Below are positions 17,742 to 27,044 of a stretch of DNA of 64,000 nt, piece by piece (position 1 is the first letter of the stretch; each line of letters opens with the position of its first letter). The notes under the pieces are model-generated. The model saw only the letters and a list, made by a program, of their open reading frames with translations, searched no databases and was not told the origin of the DNA. The DNA is from Sphingomonas nostoxanthinifaciens. Lineage in GTDB: Bacteria > Pseudomonadota > Alphaproteobacteria > Sphingomonadales > Sphingomonadaceae. A program made the translations under genes and the position numbers. The stretch is from contig NZ_CP082839.1 in the NCBI RefSeq assembly GCF_019930585.1, forward strand, positions 620,001 to 684,000, written 5' to 3'.

Positions 17742-18825
17742 TGTGCGTGGCGCTCCACGGCGTCCGCGCGCTCCACGCCTCGGCCGATCCGCGCACGGTG
17801 CAGCCGCGCGGGCCTGCGCCGATCGCGCCGATGCGGAACACCGTCTCGTCCGCGGCTTCCAGCGCGGCTGTCACCGCGTCGACCTCGTCGGGGCGCACGG
17901 CGGCGACCATGCCAACGCCGCAGTTGAAGGTGCGCGCCATCTCGCCGGGCTCGATATTGCCCTGCGCCTGCAGGAACGCCATCAGGCGGGGCTGCGGCCA
18001 GGAAGCGGCGTCGATCGTGGCGTGGAGCCCGTCGGGCAGCACGCGCGGCACATTCTCCAGCAGGCCGCCGCCGGTGATATGGGCGAGCGCCGAAACCTTG
18101 CCGGCGCGCACCAGCGGCAGCAGCGCGCGCACATAGATGCGCGTCGGCTCCATCAGCCAGTCGATCAGCAGCCGCTCGGGATCGAACAAAGCCGGGCGGT
18201 CGAGCTTCCACCCTTTGTCCGCGGCGAGGCGACGAACGAGCGAATAGCCGTTGGAATGCACGCCCGACGAGGCGAGGCCAAGCAGCACGTCGCCCTCGCG
18301 CACCTTGGTGCCGGTCAGCGCCTGCGCGCGCTCGACCGCGCCGACCGCGAAGCCGGCGAGATCGTAATCGCCCGCGGCATACATGCCCGGCATCTCGGCG
18401 GTCTCGCCGCCGATCAGCGCGCAGCCGGCGATACGGCAGCCGTCGGCGATGCCGGTGATCACCTGGCGCGCGGTATCGCCCACCAGCGTGCCCGTCGCGA
18501 AATAATCGAGGAAGAACAACGGCTCGGCGCCCTGCACGATCAGGTCGTTGACGCACATCGCGACCAGATCGATGCCGACCGTATCGTGGCGATTGCTGTC
18601 GATCGCCAGCTTCAGCTTGGTGCCGACGCCGTCATTGGCGGCGACCAGCAGCGGATCGTCATAGCCCGCCGCCTTCAGGTCGAAGAAGCCGCCGAAGCCG
18701 CCAATCTCGGCATCGGCGCCGGGTCGGCGGGTGGCGCGCACCAACGGCTTGATCGCGTCGACCAGCGCGTTGCCCGCGGCGATCGAGACGCCGGCTTTGG
18801 CGTAGCTATAAGGTTCGTCGCTCAT
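17734..18825 (-). CDS. purM: Phosphoribosylformylglycinamidine cyclo-ligase
   Basis: Fifth step of purine synthesis, ATP-dependent ring closure to AIR. The 363-residue protein begins [20 protein letters not shown] and shows [14 protein letters not shown], the PurM ATP-binding [11 protein letters not shown] loop, and [16 protein letters not shown]. First gene of a four-gene coupled operon. It is divergent from the DUF2066 gene. Confidence 0.96.
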   Translation of the reverse strand: MSDEPYSYAKAGVSIAAGNALVDAIKPLVRATRRPGADAEIGGFGGFFDLKAAGYDDPLLVAANDGVGTKLKLAIDSNRHDTVGIDLVAMCVNDLIVQGAEPLFFLDYFATGTLVGDTARQVITGIADGCRIAGCALIGGETAEMPGMYAAGDYDLAGFAVGAVERAQALTGTKVREGDVLLGLASSGVHSNGYSLVRRLAADKGWKLDRPALFDPERLLIDWLMEPTRIYVRALLPLVRAGKVSALAHITGGGLLENVPRVLPDGLHATIDAASWPQPRLMAFLQAQGNIEPGEMARTFNCGVGMVAAVRPDEVDAVTAALEAADETVFRIGAIGAGPRGCTVRGSAEAWSARTPWSATHNA

Positions 18826-18890
18826 GTCAGCCTAGGCGCCTATCCATATCGCGCTTGGATTTCCACCGCCGTTTCGCCACAAGGCAGCGC

Positions 18891-20102
18891 GTGACGCCCA
18901 CCCGCCGCATCTCGCTTGCCCTCGGTTCGATCGCGGGGCTCGGCCTCGCGGCGCTGGCTTATGCCCAGATCGAGGGCAAGGATCGCGGCGTGCCGGCGAT
19001 CGACAGCTCCGCCAATTACGAGGTGGGCGGCGTCGCTGTCGACACGTCGGCCAAGACCGCCGATCTCGCGCGCATGTTCGGCTGGCGGCTGGCGGAACGG
19101 CGCGGCTTCCGCATGTTGTGGGCCAAGGTGCGCAACGCGCCCATCGATCAGGCGCCCAATCTGTCCGACGGCCAGCTCGACGCGATCGTCGCCGGTGTGT
19201 CGGTCGAGGACGAGCAGATCGGCCCGACCCGCTACATCGCGCATCTGGGCGTGCTGTTCGATCGCGTGCGCGCCGGCCCGCTGCTGGGCGTGGCGGAGGC
19301 GGGCGAGCGATCGGTGCCGATGCTAGTCGTGCCCGTGATGTGGTCGGGCGGGGCGCCGCAGAGCTTCGAACATCGCACCGAATGGCAGAAGGCGTGGGCG
19401 CGCTTCCGCTCCGGCGGCAGCCCGATCGATTATGTGCGGCCCGACGGATCGGGGATCGATCCCCTCGTGCTCAACATGGCGCAGGTCGGGCGGCCGGGGC
19501 GCGGCCAGTGGCGCAGCATCCTCGATCGCTATGGCGCGTCGGACATCGTTTCGCCGGTGGTGCAGATCGTCCGCCGCTATCCGGGCGGCCCGATCGAGGC
19601 GCATTTTATCGCGCTGCACGGCGCGGATGCCGAGGTGATCGCGCGCTTCGACCTGACCGCGACCGACGGCGACGCCTTGCCCAAATTGCTGGACGAGGGC
19701 GTGCGGCGAATCGATGATGCCTATGCGCAGGCGCTGCGCGACGGACGGCTGCACGGCGATTCGTCGCTCAGTGCGGTGCCGGCGGCGGTGCCCGAATTGC
19801 CCGAGGAGGCGCCGGTCGCCGACGCGCAGCCGGCGGCGGCCTTGCCGGGGGCGACCTCCACCTTCCTGCTGCAGGTCGATACGCCCGACGATCCGGCGTT
19901 GTTGCAGGTTCAGGGCGTGCTGCGTGGGATACCGGGGGTGCGCACGGTCAATGTCGACAGCGTGGCGCTGGGCGGCGTTTCGGTGATGCGGGTGGCTTAT
20001 GACGGCGCGCCCGATGCCTTCCGCACCGCGCTGGGGGCGGCGGGCTATCAGGCCGAGGATTCGGGCGGCGGGCTGCGCATCCGACGGGGTACGCCGCGGT
20101 GA
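18891..20102 (+). CDS. DUF2066-like exported protein upstream of hdaA
   Basis: A 403-residue protein with a Sec signal peptide (RRISLALGSIAGLGLAALAYAQ). The mature N-terminal half resembles DUF2066 proteins conserved before hdaA in Alphaproteobacteria. The C-terminal 90 residues form a separate domain with two short beta-alpha-beta repeats (LLQVQGVLRGIPGVRTVNVD and later LGAAGYQAEDSGGG), after a Pro/Ala/Glu linker. The GTG start at 18891 places the signal peptide at the very N-terminus; a TTG 12 codons upstream is the alternative. It overlaps hdaA by GTGA. Function unknown. Confidence 0.75.
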   Translation: MTPTRRISLALGSIAGLGLAALAYAQIEGKDRGVPAIDSSANYEVGGVAVDTSAKTADLARMFGWRLAERRGFRMLWAKVRNAPIDQAPNLSDGQLDAIVAGVSVEDEQIGPTRYIAHLGVLFDRVRAGPLLGVAEAGERSVPMLVVPVMWSGGAPQSFEHRTEWQKAWARFRSGGSPIDYVRPDGSGIDPLVLNMAQVGRPGRGQWRSILDRYGASDIVSPVVQIVRRYPGGPIEAHFIALHGADAEVIARFDLTATDGDALPKLLDEGVRRIDDAYAQALRDGRLHGDSSLSAVPAAVPELPEEAPVADAQPAAALPGATSTFLLQVDTPDDPALLQVQGVLRGIPGVRTVNVDSVALGGVSVMRVAYDGAPDAFRTALGAAGYQAEDSGGGLRIRRGTPR

Positions 20103-20719
20103 GCCAGATCGCGCTCCCGCTCGACTGGCCGGCGGGGGCGCAGGAACGCGACTATATCGTCTCCGACGCCAACCAGGCGCTCGTCCGCCATTTCGAGCAT
20201 TGGTCGCTGTGGCCGGTGATGGCGACGGTGCTGACCGGTCCGCGCAAATCGGGCCGCTCGCTGCTCGGCCGCATCTACGCCGCCAAGAGTGGCGGCGAGT
20301 TGATCGACGATGCCGAGCGAAGCGACGAGGAGGCGTTGTTCCACGCCTGGAACCGGGCACAGGAACGACGGCGACCGCTGATCGTGATCGCCGATGCGCC
20401 GCCGCCCACATGGCGTATCCGCCTGCCCGATCTGCGCTCACGCCTCGCCGCCAGCCCGCATGTCCGCATCGCCGAGCCCGACGACGCGCTCGCCGCGGCT
20501 TTGATCGAGAAGCTCTGCCATGCGCGCGGGCTGGCGGCGCCGCCCGAGCTGGTGCGCTACCTCGTGCCGCGGATCGAGCGTTCCTATCTGGGCGTGACGC
20601 GCGCGGTGGATGCGCTCGATTCATTGGCATTCGAGCGACGCCAGCGGTTGACCGTGCCGCTGGCGCGGCGTGCGCTCGCCGCCGTCGGAGTCATCGACGA
20701 GTCACGGAGCGAAGAGTAG
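20099..20719 (+). CDS. hdaA: DnaA-homologous regulator HdaA
   Basis: A 206-residue AAA+ protein related to the DnaA ATPase domain. In Caulobacter, HdaA with the beta clamp stimulates ATP hydrolysis by DnaA and prevents over-initiation. The N-terminal [11 protein letters not shown] contains the QxxLPL clamp-binding motif; the Walker A region is [12 protein letters not shown], with GKS replaced by KSG, and an [15 protein letters not shown] sensor segment (here [14 protein letters not shown]) lies near the C-terminus. The GTG start overlaps the DUF2066 gene; ppk follows 10 bp downstream, an arrangement common in this order. Confidence 0.88.
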   Translation: MSQIALPLDWPAGAQERDYIVSDANQALVRHFEHWSLWPVMATVLTGPRKSGRSLLGRIYAAKSGGELIDDAERSDEEALFHAWNRAQERRRPLIVIADAPPPTWRIRLPDLRSRLAASPHVRIAEPDDALAAALIEKLCHARGLAAPPELVRYLVPRIERSYLGVTRAVDALDSLAFERRQRLTVPLARRALAAVGVIDESRSEE

Positions 20720-20729
20720 GATCGTGGCC

Positions 20730-22901
20730 ATGGATCAAGTCAGCACCGAAGCCGAAGTCGCGGAACCGCTCGTCGCCGACAGCCCCAACGTCCAGATCGC
20801 GCCCAGGGATCGCTACTTCAACCGCGAACTGTCGTGGATCGCGTTCAACGAGCGCGTGCTGGACGAGGCGTGCAACCCCGCCCATCCGCTGCTGGAGCGG
20901 GTGCGCTTCCTGTCGATCTCGGGCAACAATCTCGACGAATTTTTCATGGTCCGCGTCGCCGGCCTCAAGGGCCAGCAGGTCGAGGGGATCGAGGATCGCT
21001 CGCCCGACGGGCTCACCGCCAGCCAGCAGCTGACCGCGATCGCCGCGCGGGCCGACCATCTGACCGACGTCCAGCAGGAGGTGTGGCTCAGCCTGCGCGC
21101 GCAACTGGCCGATGCGGGTATCGAAGTGCTGGGCGACGACGACATTGTCGGCGAGCGCGCCGAATGGTGCGAGAAGCATTTCCGCGAGCAGATCTTCCCG
21201 ATCCTGACGCCGCAAGCGCTCGATCCGGCGCATCCCTTCCCGTTCATCCCGAACAAGGGCTTCACGCTGCTGTTCGATCTCCGCCGTCTGTCGGACGGCG
21301 AGGTGACGCGCGAGCTCATCATGCTGCCGACGACGCTGAAGCGCTTCGTGCGCCTGCCGGGCGTCCACGCCTGCTACGTCGCGGCAGAGACGCTTATCCG
21401 CCGCTTCACCAACATCCTGTTCCCCGGTTATGCGGTGAAGGGCGACGGCGCCTTCCGCGTGATCCGCGACAGCGACCTCGAGGTCGAGGAAGAGGCGGAG
21501 GATCTCGTTCTCTACTTCAAGTCGGCGATCAAGCGCCGCCGCCGCGGCCGCATCATCCGGCTCGAGCCGCGCCCCGACATGCCCGAGGCGCTGAAGGCGC
21601 TGGTGGTGGAGGAGATTGGCGACGCCGAAGAGGTGATCGTCGACACGCAGGAATTGCTGGGCGTCGCCGATCTCGCCGACTTGGTCGACGAGGATCGGCC
21701 GGACCTGAAGTTCACGCCGTTCACCGCGCGCTTTCCGGAGCGGATCCGCGAGCATGGCGGCGACTGTTTCGCGGCGATCCGCTCGAAGGACATCGTCGTC
21801 CATCACCCGTACGAATCGTTCGACGTCGTCATCGCCTTCCTCAAGCAGGCGGCGACCGACCCGGACGTGGTGGCGATCAAGCAGACGCTCTATCGCGCAG
21901 GCAAGCAATCGGCGGTGATCCGCGCGCTGATCGACGCTGCCGAGGCGGGCAAGTCGGTGACCGCGGTGGTCGAGCTGAAGGCGCGGTTCGACGAGGAGCA
22001 GAACATCAACTGGGCTTCGCAGCTCGAGCGTGCGGGCGTGCAGGTGGTATACGGCTTCATCGACTGGAAGACGCACGCCAAGGTGTCGATGGTCGTGCGG
22101 CGCGAGGGCGAGCAGTTCCGCACCTACTGCCATTTCGGCACGGGCAATTATCACCCGATCACGGCGCGCATCTATACCGACCTGAGCTTCTTCACCGCTG
22201 ATCCCCGCGCGGGGCGCGATGCGGCGCAATTGTTCAACTACGTCACCGGCTATGTCGAGCCGCAGGCGCTGGAGCTGCTGACGCTCTCGCCGCATGGCTT
22301 GCGCGAAAAGCTGTCGGACATGATCGACGCCGAGATCGACCATGCCCGCGCCGGGCGCGAGGCGGCGATCTGGGCCAAGGTCAACAGCCTCGTCGATCCG
22401 CAGATCATCGAGAAGCTCTACCGCGCGAGCGCGGCGGGGGTGCAGATCGATCTGGTCGTGCGTGGCATCTGCTGCCTGCGGCCCGGCGTGGCCGGGCTAT
22501 CCGAGAATATCCGGGTCAAGTCGGTGGTCGGCCGCTTCCTCGAGCATAGCCGCATCATGTGCTTCGGCAACGGCGCGGCGCTGCCCAACGCGGATGCCAA
22601 GGTGTTCATTTCCTCGGCAGACTGGATGCCGCGCAATTTCGACCGCCGGGTCGAATATCTCATGCCGATCGAGAATCCGACCGTGCATGCGCAGATTCTC
22701 GATCAGGTGATGGTCGCCAATCTGATCGACGACGAGCAGAGCTGGCGGCTCAACTCCGACGGCACCTACGAGCGGATCGAGCCGGGCAAGCGCCCCTTCA
22801 ACCTGCACCGCTACTTCATGACCAACCCGTCGCTGTCGGGGCGCGGCGCGGCGTTGAAGCATTCGGGCTCGGTGCCGACGCTGACGCTGCGGCGAACCTG
22901 A
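20730..22901 (+). CDS. ppk1: Polyphosphate kinase 1
   Basis: Makes inorganic polyphosphate from ATP reversibly. The 723-residue protein shows the N-terminal [20 protein letters not shown] and [10 protein letters not shown] motifs, the head domain, and the two phospholipase-D-like catalytic domains. These carry [17 protein letters not shown], the phosphorylated His449 in [28 protein letters not shown] and the C-terminal EYLMPIENP region. It starts at an ATG (20730) 10 bp after hdaA; a GTG two codons earlier is possible. Co-location with hdaA suggests joint expression. Confidence 0.96.
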   Translation: MDQVSTEAEVAEPLVADSPNVQIAPRDRYFNRELSWIAFNERVLDEACNPAHPLLERVRFLSISGNNLDEFFMVRVAGLKGQQVEGIEDRSPDGLTASQQLTAIAARADHLTDVQQEVWLSLRAQLADAGIEVLGDDDIVGERAEWCEKHFREQIFPILTPQALDPAHPFPFIPNKGFTLLFDLRRLSDGEVTRELIMLPTTLKRFVRLPGVHACYVAAETLIRRFTNILFPGYAVKGDGAFRVIRDSDLEVEEEAEDLVLYFKSAIKRRRRGRIIRLEPRPDMPEALKALVVEEIGDAEEVIVDTQELLGVADLADLVDEDRPDLKFTPFTARFPERIREHGGDCFAAIRSKDIVVHHPYESFDVVIAFLKQAATDPDVVAIKQTLYRAGKQSAVIRALIDAAEAGKSVTAVVELKARFDEEQNINWASQLERAGVQVVYGFIDWKTHAKVSMVVRREGEQFRTYCHFGTGNYHPITARIYTDLSFFTADPRAGRDAAQLFNYVTGYVEPQALELLTLSPHGLREKLSDMIDAEIDHARAGREAAIWAKVNSLVDPQIIEKLYRASAAGVQIDLVVRGICCLRPGVAGLSENIRVKSVVGRFLEHSRIMCFGNGAALPNADAKVFISSADWMPRNFDRRVEYLMPIENPTVHAQILDQVMVANLIDDEQSWRLNSDGTYERIEPGKRPFNLHRYFMTNPSLSGRGAALKHSGSVPTLTLRRT

Positions 22902-22967
22902 TCGGCCACGCCTTCCGGCGTGGTCGAGCCACTCCGGCGCCGATCTGCCGGGGCAGATGCTATCCGA

Positions 22968-23579
22968 TTACCGGCCCGGCCAGAGCTGCAGGCTGGTGTC
23001 GATCAGGCGGCGCAGGTCGCTGGCCGAGGCGCCGGCACCGGCTTGCACGGTAAGGCCCTGCAGCACCGCGAACAGCAGGTGGGCCAGGCCTTTCGGTTCG
23101 ATGTTGGCAGGCAAGTCGCCAGCCAGCTGCGCTTGCTCGAATCGCGCGACCAATGCCCGCTCCGTCGAGGCGCGGCGTGCGATCACCTCTTCCTTGATCG
23201 AGGCCGCATGCTCGCTGCAGCCGATCGACGCCATCACGCCGAGGCAACCCTTGGGGTCGCAGCTGTTGGTCTGGATCGCGAGCGCGCCCTCCAGCAGCCG
23301 CTCCGCCACGCCGCGCGCGGTCGGCGCTTCCAGCGCCTGCCCGACATAAGCCAGTTTCTCACGCTCGTAGAGGTCGAGTGCCTTGCGGAACAAGGCTTCC
23401 TTGTTGCCGAACGCGGCGTACAGGCTGGGACGCGTGATGCCCATCGCCTCGGTCAGGTCGGTCATCGACGCGCCGTCGAACCCCTTGGTCCAGAAGACAC
23501 GCAACGCCGCCGTGAGGGCCAGATCGACGCAAAACTCGCGCGGTCGACCTTTCGTGGGCAAAACTAGGGCATTTTCCAT
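22968..23579 (-). CDS. TetR/AcrR-family transcriptional regulator
   Basis: A 203-residue regulator. The N-terminal helix-turn-helix lies at about residues 30-58 (GASMTDLTEAMGITRPSLYA, AFGNKEALF); the rest is a helical ligand-binding domain of the YxaF/LmrA-like TetR_C type, containing a CDPKGCLGVMASIGC segment with three cysteines. Its gene lies on the same strand after the sensor kinase, separated by 50 bp with an AT-rich TTATATA stretch that probably holds its own promoter. Target genes are unknown; no operator palindrome is obvious. Confidence 0.88.
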   Translation of the reverse strand: MENALVLPTKGRPREFCVDLALTAALRVFWTKGFDGASMTDLTEAMGITRPSLYAAFGNKEALFRKALDLYEREKLAYVGQALEAPTARGVAERLLEGALAIQTNSCDPKGCLGVMASIGCSEHAASIKEEVIARRASTERALVARFEQAQLAGDLPANIEPKGLAHLLFAVLQGLTVQAGAGASASDLRRLIDTSLQLWPGR

Positions 23580-23629
23580 AACGCTCGGTATATAAGGCGG
23601 CTTGGAAATTCGTCCAGTCCGAAAGAAGC

Positions 23630-24997
23630 TTAACGGTCTCGATTGTTCGGGGCGCCGCGCGGCGGCAATGTGAACGCGAAGCGCGCGCCGCCGGTCGCGC
23701 GATTTCCGACCGACAGGCGGCTGTGATGCGCCGCGAGCACGCGCTCGACGATCGACAGGCCGATGCCGGCGCCATCCGATCGCGCCCGATCGCCGCGCCA
23801 GAAGCGGTGCGTGACCGACGCAAGGCTGGCGGTGGCGATCCCCGGCCCGTCATCCTCGACGCGCAGCGTGCCATCGGCCTCCACGGTCACCTCGATATGG
23901 GTGGCGGGCGGTGTGTGGCGCGCGGCATTGTCGATCAGATTGGCGAGCGCGAGGCCGATCAGCGGCGCGCGTCCTTCGACCATCACCGGCCGCTCGCCCC
24001 CTACGAGCGCGATCGTGCGGCCACCCGCATAGATTCCCGGCGCCGCCTCTTCCACCGCGCCGCGCGCGGCGGCGGCAAGGTCGAACCGCTCGCGCGGGCC
24101 GATGTCGAGCCGTTCGAGCGAGGCGAGATCGAGCAATTGCGCGATCACGTGCGCCGCGCGGTCGAGCGTCGCCCGCATCCCCGCCGCCGCGTCGCGATCG
24201 ACAAGCGCGTCGAGCCGCAGCCGCAGCGAGGCGAGCGGCGTGCGCAACTCGTGCGCGACATCGGCGACGAATTCGCCCTGGGTCTGAAAACCCTGCTGCA
24301 GGCGATCGAGCGCATGGTTGGTCGCGGCGGCGAGCGGCACGATCTCCGTCGGCAGGTCGCGCGCATCGAGCCGCACGTCGAGCCGGGCCGGCCCGATCGT
24401 GGCGGCACGGATCGAAACGGCGCGGACGCGCTGGGTCAACAGCCGGATCAGCGCGAGGTTGGCGAATGGCAGCAGCGCCAGCAGCGGGAGCAGCACCCAC
24501 AGGAAGCGGTGCAGGAAGGCGCGCACCACATCGTCGGTCAGCACCTCGGGATCGTTGATGTCCTGCGAGACGATCACGCGCGCCTGGCGTCCGCCGAGCG
24601 TCATGGCCCGCACCAGCCCGCGATCGCCTTCATTGTTGAAAAAGGCGGGCGCGGCGGCGTGCAACGCAGCATCGCGCGTCGCCGGGCGGAAGCGCGGGCT
24701 GGCGATCGCGACCGCACCCCCTTCATCCAGCACGGCGAAGGCGCGGCCCGCCTGCCCGGCGGTGTAGAGCGCATCCTGCACCGGGTCCGGCGCGATGTGC
24801 CAGCCGGCGGCGTCGGCGCGCAGCCGCCGCTCGATCGCCGTCGCCTGATGTTCGAGCAACTGGCGCTGATAGGCCCCGGCGGTCGCGCGCAATTCCCGCG
24901 CGATCGCGATGGGCAGGGTCAGCGCGAAGGCAAGGATCGTCACGCAGTGGACCAGCGCGATCTGGCCGAACAGCGAGCGTGGCGGCCGCAGCCTCAT
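23630..24997 (-). CDS. Sensor histidine kinase of the RND efflux locus
   Basis: A 455-residue inner-membrane kinase. Two membrane segments (about 11-33 and 164-186) enclose a periplasmic sensor domain of about 130 residues. A HAMP linker follows, then the H-box with His249 (VADVAHELRTPLASL), the N-box (ALANLIDNAARH, 350-361) and the G-boxes DGPGIA and GAGIGLSIVERVLA. The sensor domain lacks an obvious metal-binding His/Cys cluster. Its start overlaps the response regulator stop by ATGA. Adjacent to a divergent RND efflux operon it probably controls. Confidence 0.92.
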   Translation of the reverse strand: MRLRPPRSLFGQIALVHCVTILAFALTLPIAIARELRATAGAYQRQLLEHQATAIERRLRADAAGWHIAPDPVQDALYTAGQAGRAFAVLDEGGAVAIASPRFRPATRDAALHAAAPAFFNNEGDRGLVRAMTLGGRQARVIVSQDINDPEVLTDDVVRAFLHRFLWVLLPLLALLPFANLALIRLLTQRVRAVSIRAATIGPARLDVRLDARDLPTEIVPLAAATNHALDRLQQGFQTQGEFVADVAHELRTPLASLRLRLDALVDRDAAAGMRATLDRAAHVIAQLLDLASLERLDIGPRERFDLAAAARGAVEEAAPGIYAGGRTIALVGGERPVMVEGRAPLIGLALANLIDNAARHTPPATHIEVTVEADGTLRVEDDGPGIATASLASVTHRFWRGDRARSDGAGIGLSIVERVLAAHHSRLSVGNRATGGARFAFTLPPRGAPNNRDR

Positions 24998-25668
24998 GCC
25001 TCCGCGCGCAGCATGTAGCCGACGCCGCGCACCGTCTCGATCCGCAGGCCCGCGTCGAGCTTCTCGATCCGCCGGCGCAGGCGGTGGACATAGACCTCGA
25101 TCGCGTTCGAGCCGAGCCCGTCGTCGAGCCCGAACAACTGATCCTCGGCGATACGCTTCAGCACGACGCGCCCGGCGCGGCGCAGGAGCAGCTCGAGCAA
25201 CTCGATCTCGCGCGCCGACAGTGCCACGCCCTGGCCGGCGACCGTCACCTCGCGGGTCGAAGGGTCGAGCGTCAGCCGCCCCAGCGAGAGCGTGCGTCCC
25301 GAATAGCCGTCGCGCCGGCGCAGCACCGCCTCCAGCCGCGCCTGCAGCTCGTCCATGTCGAAAGGCTTGACCAGATAATCGTCGGCCCCGGCGTTGAGCC
25401 CGGCGATCCGCTGCTGGACGTCGCCGCGCGCCGTCAGGATCAGCACCGGCACCGCATCACCGCGCGCGCGCGTCTTGCGCAGCAGCTCGAGCCCGTCGCC
25501 GTCGGGCAAGCCAAGGTCGAGGATCGCTGCCGCATAGAATGCGGCTTCCAGCATCAGCGCGGCATCGCCGGCGCTCTGGGCGCGGTCGCTCGCCACGCCG
25601 CGTCGGGCGAAACCATCGGCAAGTGCCTGTGCGATCTCGAAATCGTCCTCGACGATCAACAGCCGCAT
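24994..25668 (-). CDS. OmpR-family response regulator (TctD/QseB/PmrA-like)
   Basis: A 224-residue regulator with a receiver domain (Asp8, Asp9, phospho-acceptor Asp51 in LDLGLPDGDG, Lys101 in DYLVKPFD) and a C-terminal winged helix (LSAREIELLELLLRRAG, SNAIEVYVHRLRRRIE). Partner of the overlapping sensor kinase. This subfamily binds paired direct repeats with an 11-bp period; such a repeat, TGTAAG-n5-TGTAAG, is present in the 95-bp gap before the divergent efflux operon. Confidence 0.95.
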   Translation of the reverse strand: MRLLIVEDDFEIAQALADGFARRGVASDRAQSAGDAALMLEAAFYAAAILDLGLPDGDGLELLRKTRARGDAVPVLILTARGDVQQRIAGLNAGADDYLVKPFDMDELQARLEAVLRRRDGYSGRTLSLGRLTLDPSTREVTVAGQGVALSAREIELLELLLRRAGRVVLKRIAEDQLFGLDDGLGSNAIEVYVHRLRRRIEKLDAGLRIETVRGVGYMLRAEA

Positions 25669-25696
25669 GCGGAGCCTGTCATGCCGTGACGTTTGT

Positions 25697-25713
25697 TGTA
25701 AGCACTCTGTAAG
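25697..25713. promoter_or_regulatory. Candidate response-regulator binding site, 11-bp direct repeat
   Basis: TGTAAG occurs at 25697-25702 and again at 25708-25713, exactly 11 bp apart, on the plus strand. It lies in the divergent gap between the response regulator and the efflux adaptor gene. The geometry matches OmpR/PmrA-type boxes. Confidence 0.55.
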
Positions 25714-25763
25714 ACCGCGCCCCTAGAGATCACCTTCCCCTCCGGATAGCCGCTGCACCCATC

Positions 25764-27026
25764 ATGATGGAACATTCGCCTCCTGACGCGCTGCCGGCGA
25801 CGCGCCGTATGCCGTCGTCCGCGCAATATCGGCTGCTCGCCCTCGCTTTGCTAGCGGTGGTGGCGCTGTTCGCCGTGATCGCGCTGATCCGCTGGGCGAC
25901 GGCCACGCCGCCGCCGCCGGTCGAGACCACCCCGCCGGGCACCTTCCGTCCGACCGCCGAGCAGCGCGCCACGTTCGCGATCAAGACCGTCGGCAACGGC
26001 GATGCGATGGACGTGATCGGCGCCAGCGGCACGATCGGCATCGATCAGGATCGCTCGACCCCGGTGGTGATGCCCTATGGCGGCCAGGTCGTGTCGGTCG
26101 CGGTCGAGGCGGGCGAGATGGTCCGCCAGGGCCAGGCGCTGCTGACGATTCGCACCGGTGACGTGGTCGATGCGCGCAACGCATTGCTTGCCGCCGCCGC
26201 GGCGCAGGCGAATGCCGCCTCGCAGCTGCGTACCGCGCAGACCAACGTGAAGCGCCAGGAAGAGATTTACCGCACCGCGGGCGGCGCACTGCGCGACTAT
26301 CAGCAGGCGCAGAACGACCTGGTCGCGGCGCAGGCGGCCGCGCGCAGTGCCGAGGCGGCGCTGGGCGCCGCGCGCGACAAGCTGGCGATCTTCGGCAAGT
26401 CGCCGGCGGAAATCTCCGCATTCGAGCGTTCCTCGGCGGTTGGTGGCATTGACGTGTCGACCGTGCTGCGCGCGCCCATTTCGGGCATCGTCGCCGATCG
26501 CTCGATCTCTCCCGGCGAATATGTCGGCGCGGGCGGCGACAAGCCGGTGATGACGATCGCCGATCCGACCCATCTCTGGCTGGTCGCACAGCTTGCCGAA
26601 AGCGACGCGGCGCAGGTCCATGTCGGCGATCCGGTGGAGGTCACGACTCCGGCATTTCCCGGCCGCACCTTCCGCGCGGTGATCGACAATATCGCGGCCG
26701 CGCTCGATCCGGTGACGCACCGCCTGCCGGTGCGAGCCTCGATCTTCGACGCGACCCGGTCGCTGAAGCCGCAGATGTTCGCCAGCTTCACTATCCTGCG
26801 CCCGGTGCATGGCCAGACGCTCGCGGTGCCGGCCGGGGCGGTGATCCACGAAGGCGATTCGGCGCGGGTGTGGGTGGCGCGGCCCGACGGGCTGCTGGCA
26901 TCGCGCGACGTCCAGCTCGGCGATGCCGAGAACGGGATGGTGCGCATCGTCGGCGGGCTGCGGCCGGGCGAGCGCGTCGTCACCTCGGGCGCGATCTTCG
27001 TCAACGAAGCCGGCATCGGCCAGTAA
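25764..27026 (+). CDS. RND efflux periplasmic adaptor (CusB/CzcB type)
   Basis: A 420-residue membrane-fusion protein. An N-terminal cytoplasmic tail is followed by one membrane anchor (about 22-48), then a barrel-sandwich hybrid domain (QVVSVAVEAGEMVRQGQALL), a long coiled-coil hairpin (about 135-205, Ala/Gln rich), the second lipoyl half (APISGIVADRSISPGEYV), a beta-barrel domain and a membrane-proximal domain. First gene of a three-gene tripartite pump. No Met-rich or His-rich metal-binding tail is visible, so the substrate remains open. Confidence 0.9.
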   Translation: MMEHSPPDALPATRRMPSSAQYRLLALALLAVVALFAVIALIRWATATPPPPVETTPPGTFRPTAEQRATFAIKTVGNGDAMDVIGASGTIGIDQDRSTPVVMPYGGQVVSVAVEAGEMVRQGQALLTIRTGDVVDARNALLAAAAAQANAASQLRTAQTNVKRQEEIYRTAGGALRDYQQAQNDLVAAQAAARSAEAALGAARDKLAIFGKSPAEISAFERSSAVGGIDVSTVLRAPISGIVADRSISPGEYVGAGGDKPVMTIADPTHLWLVAQLAESDAAQVHVGDPVEVTTPAFPGRTFRAVIDNIAAALDPVTHRLPVRASIFDATRSLKPQMFASFTILRPVHGQTLAVPAGAVIHEGDSARVWVARPDGLLASRDVQLGDAENGMVRIVGGLRPGERVVTSGAIFVNEAGIGQ

Positions 27027-27044
27027 GCGGACCGGACCAATCGC

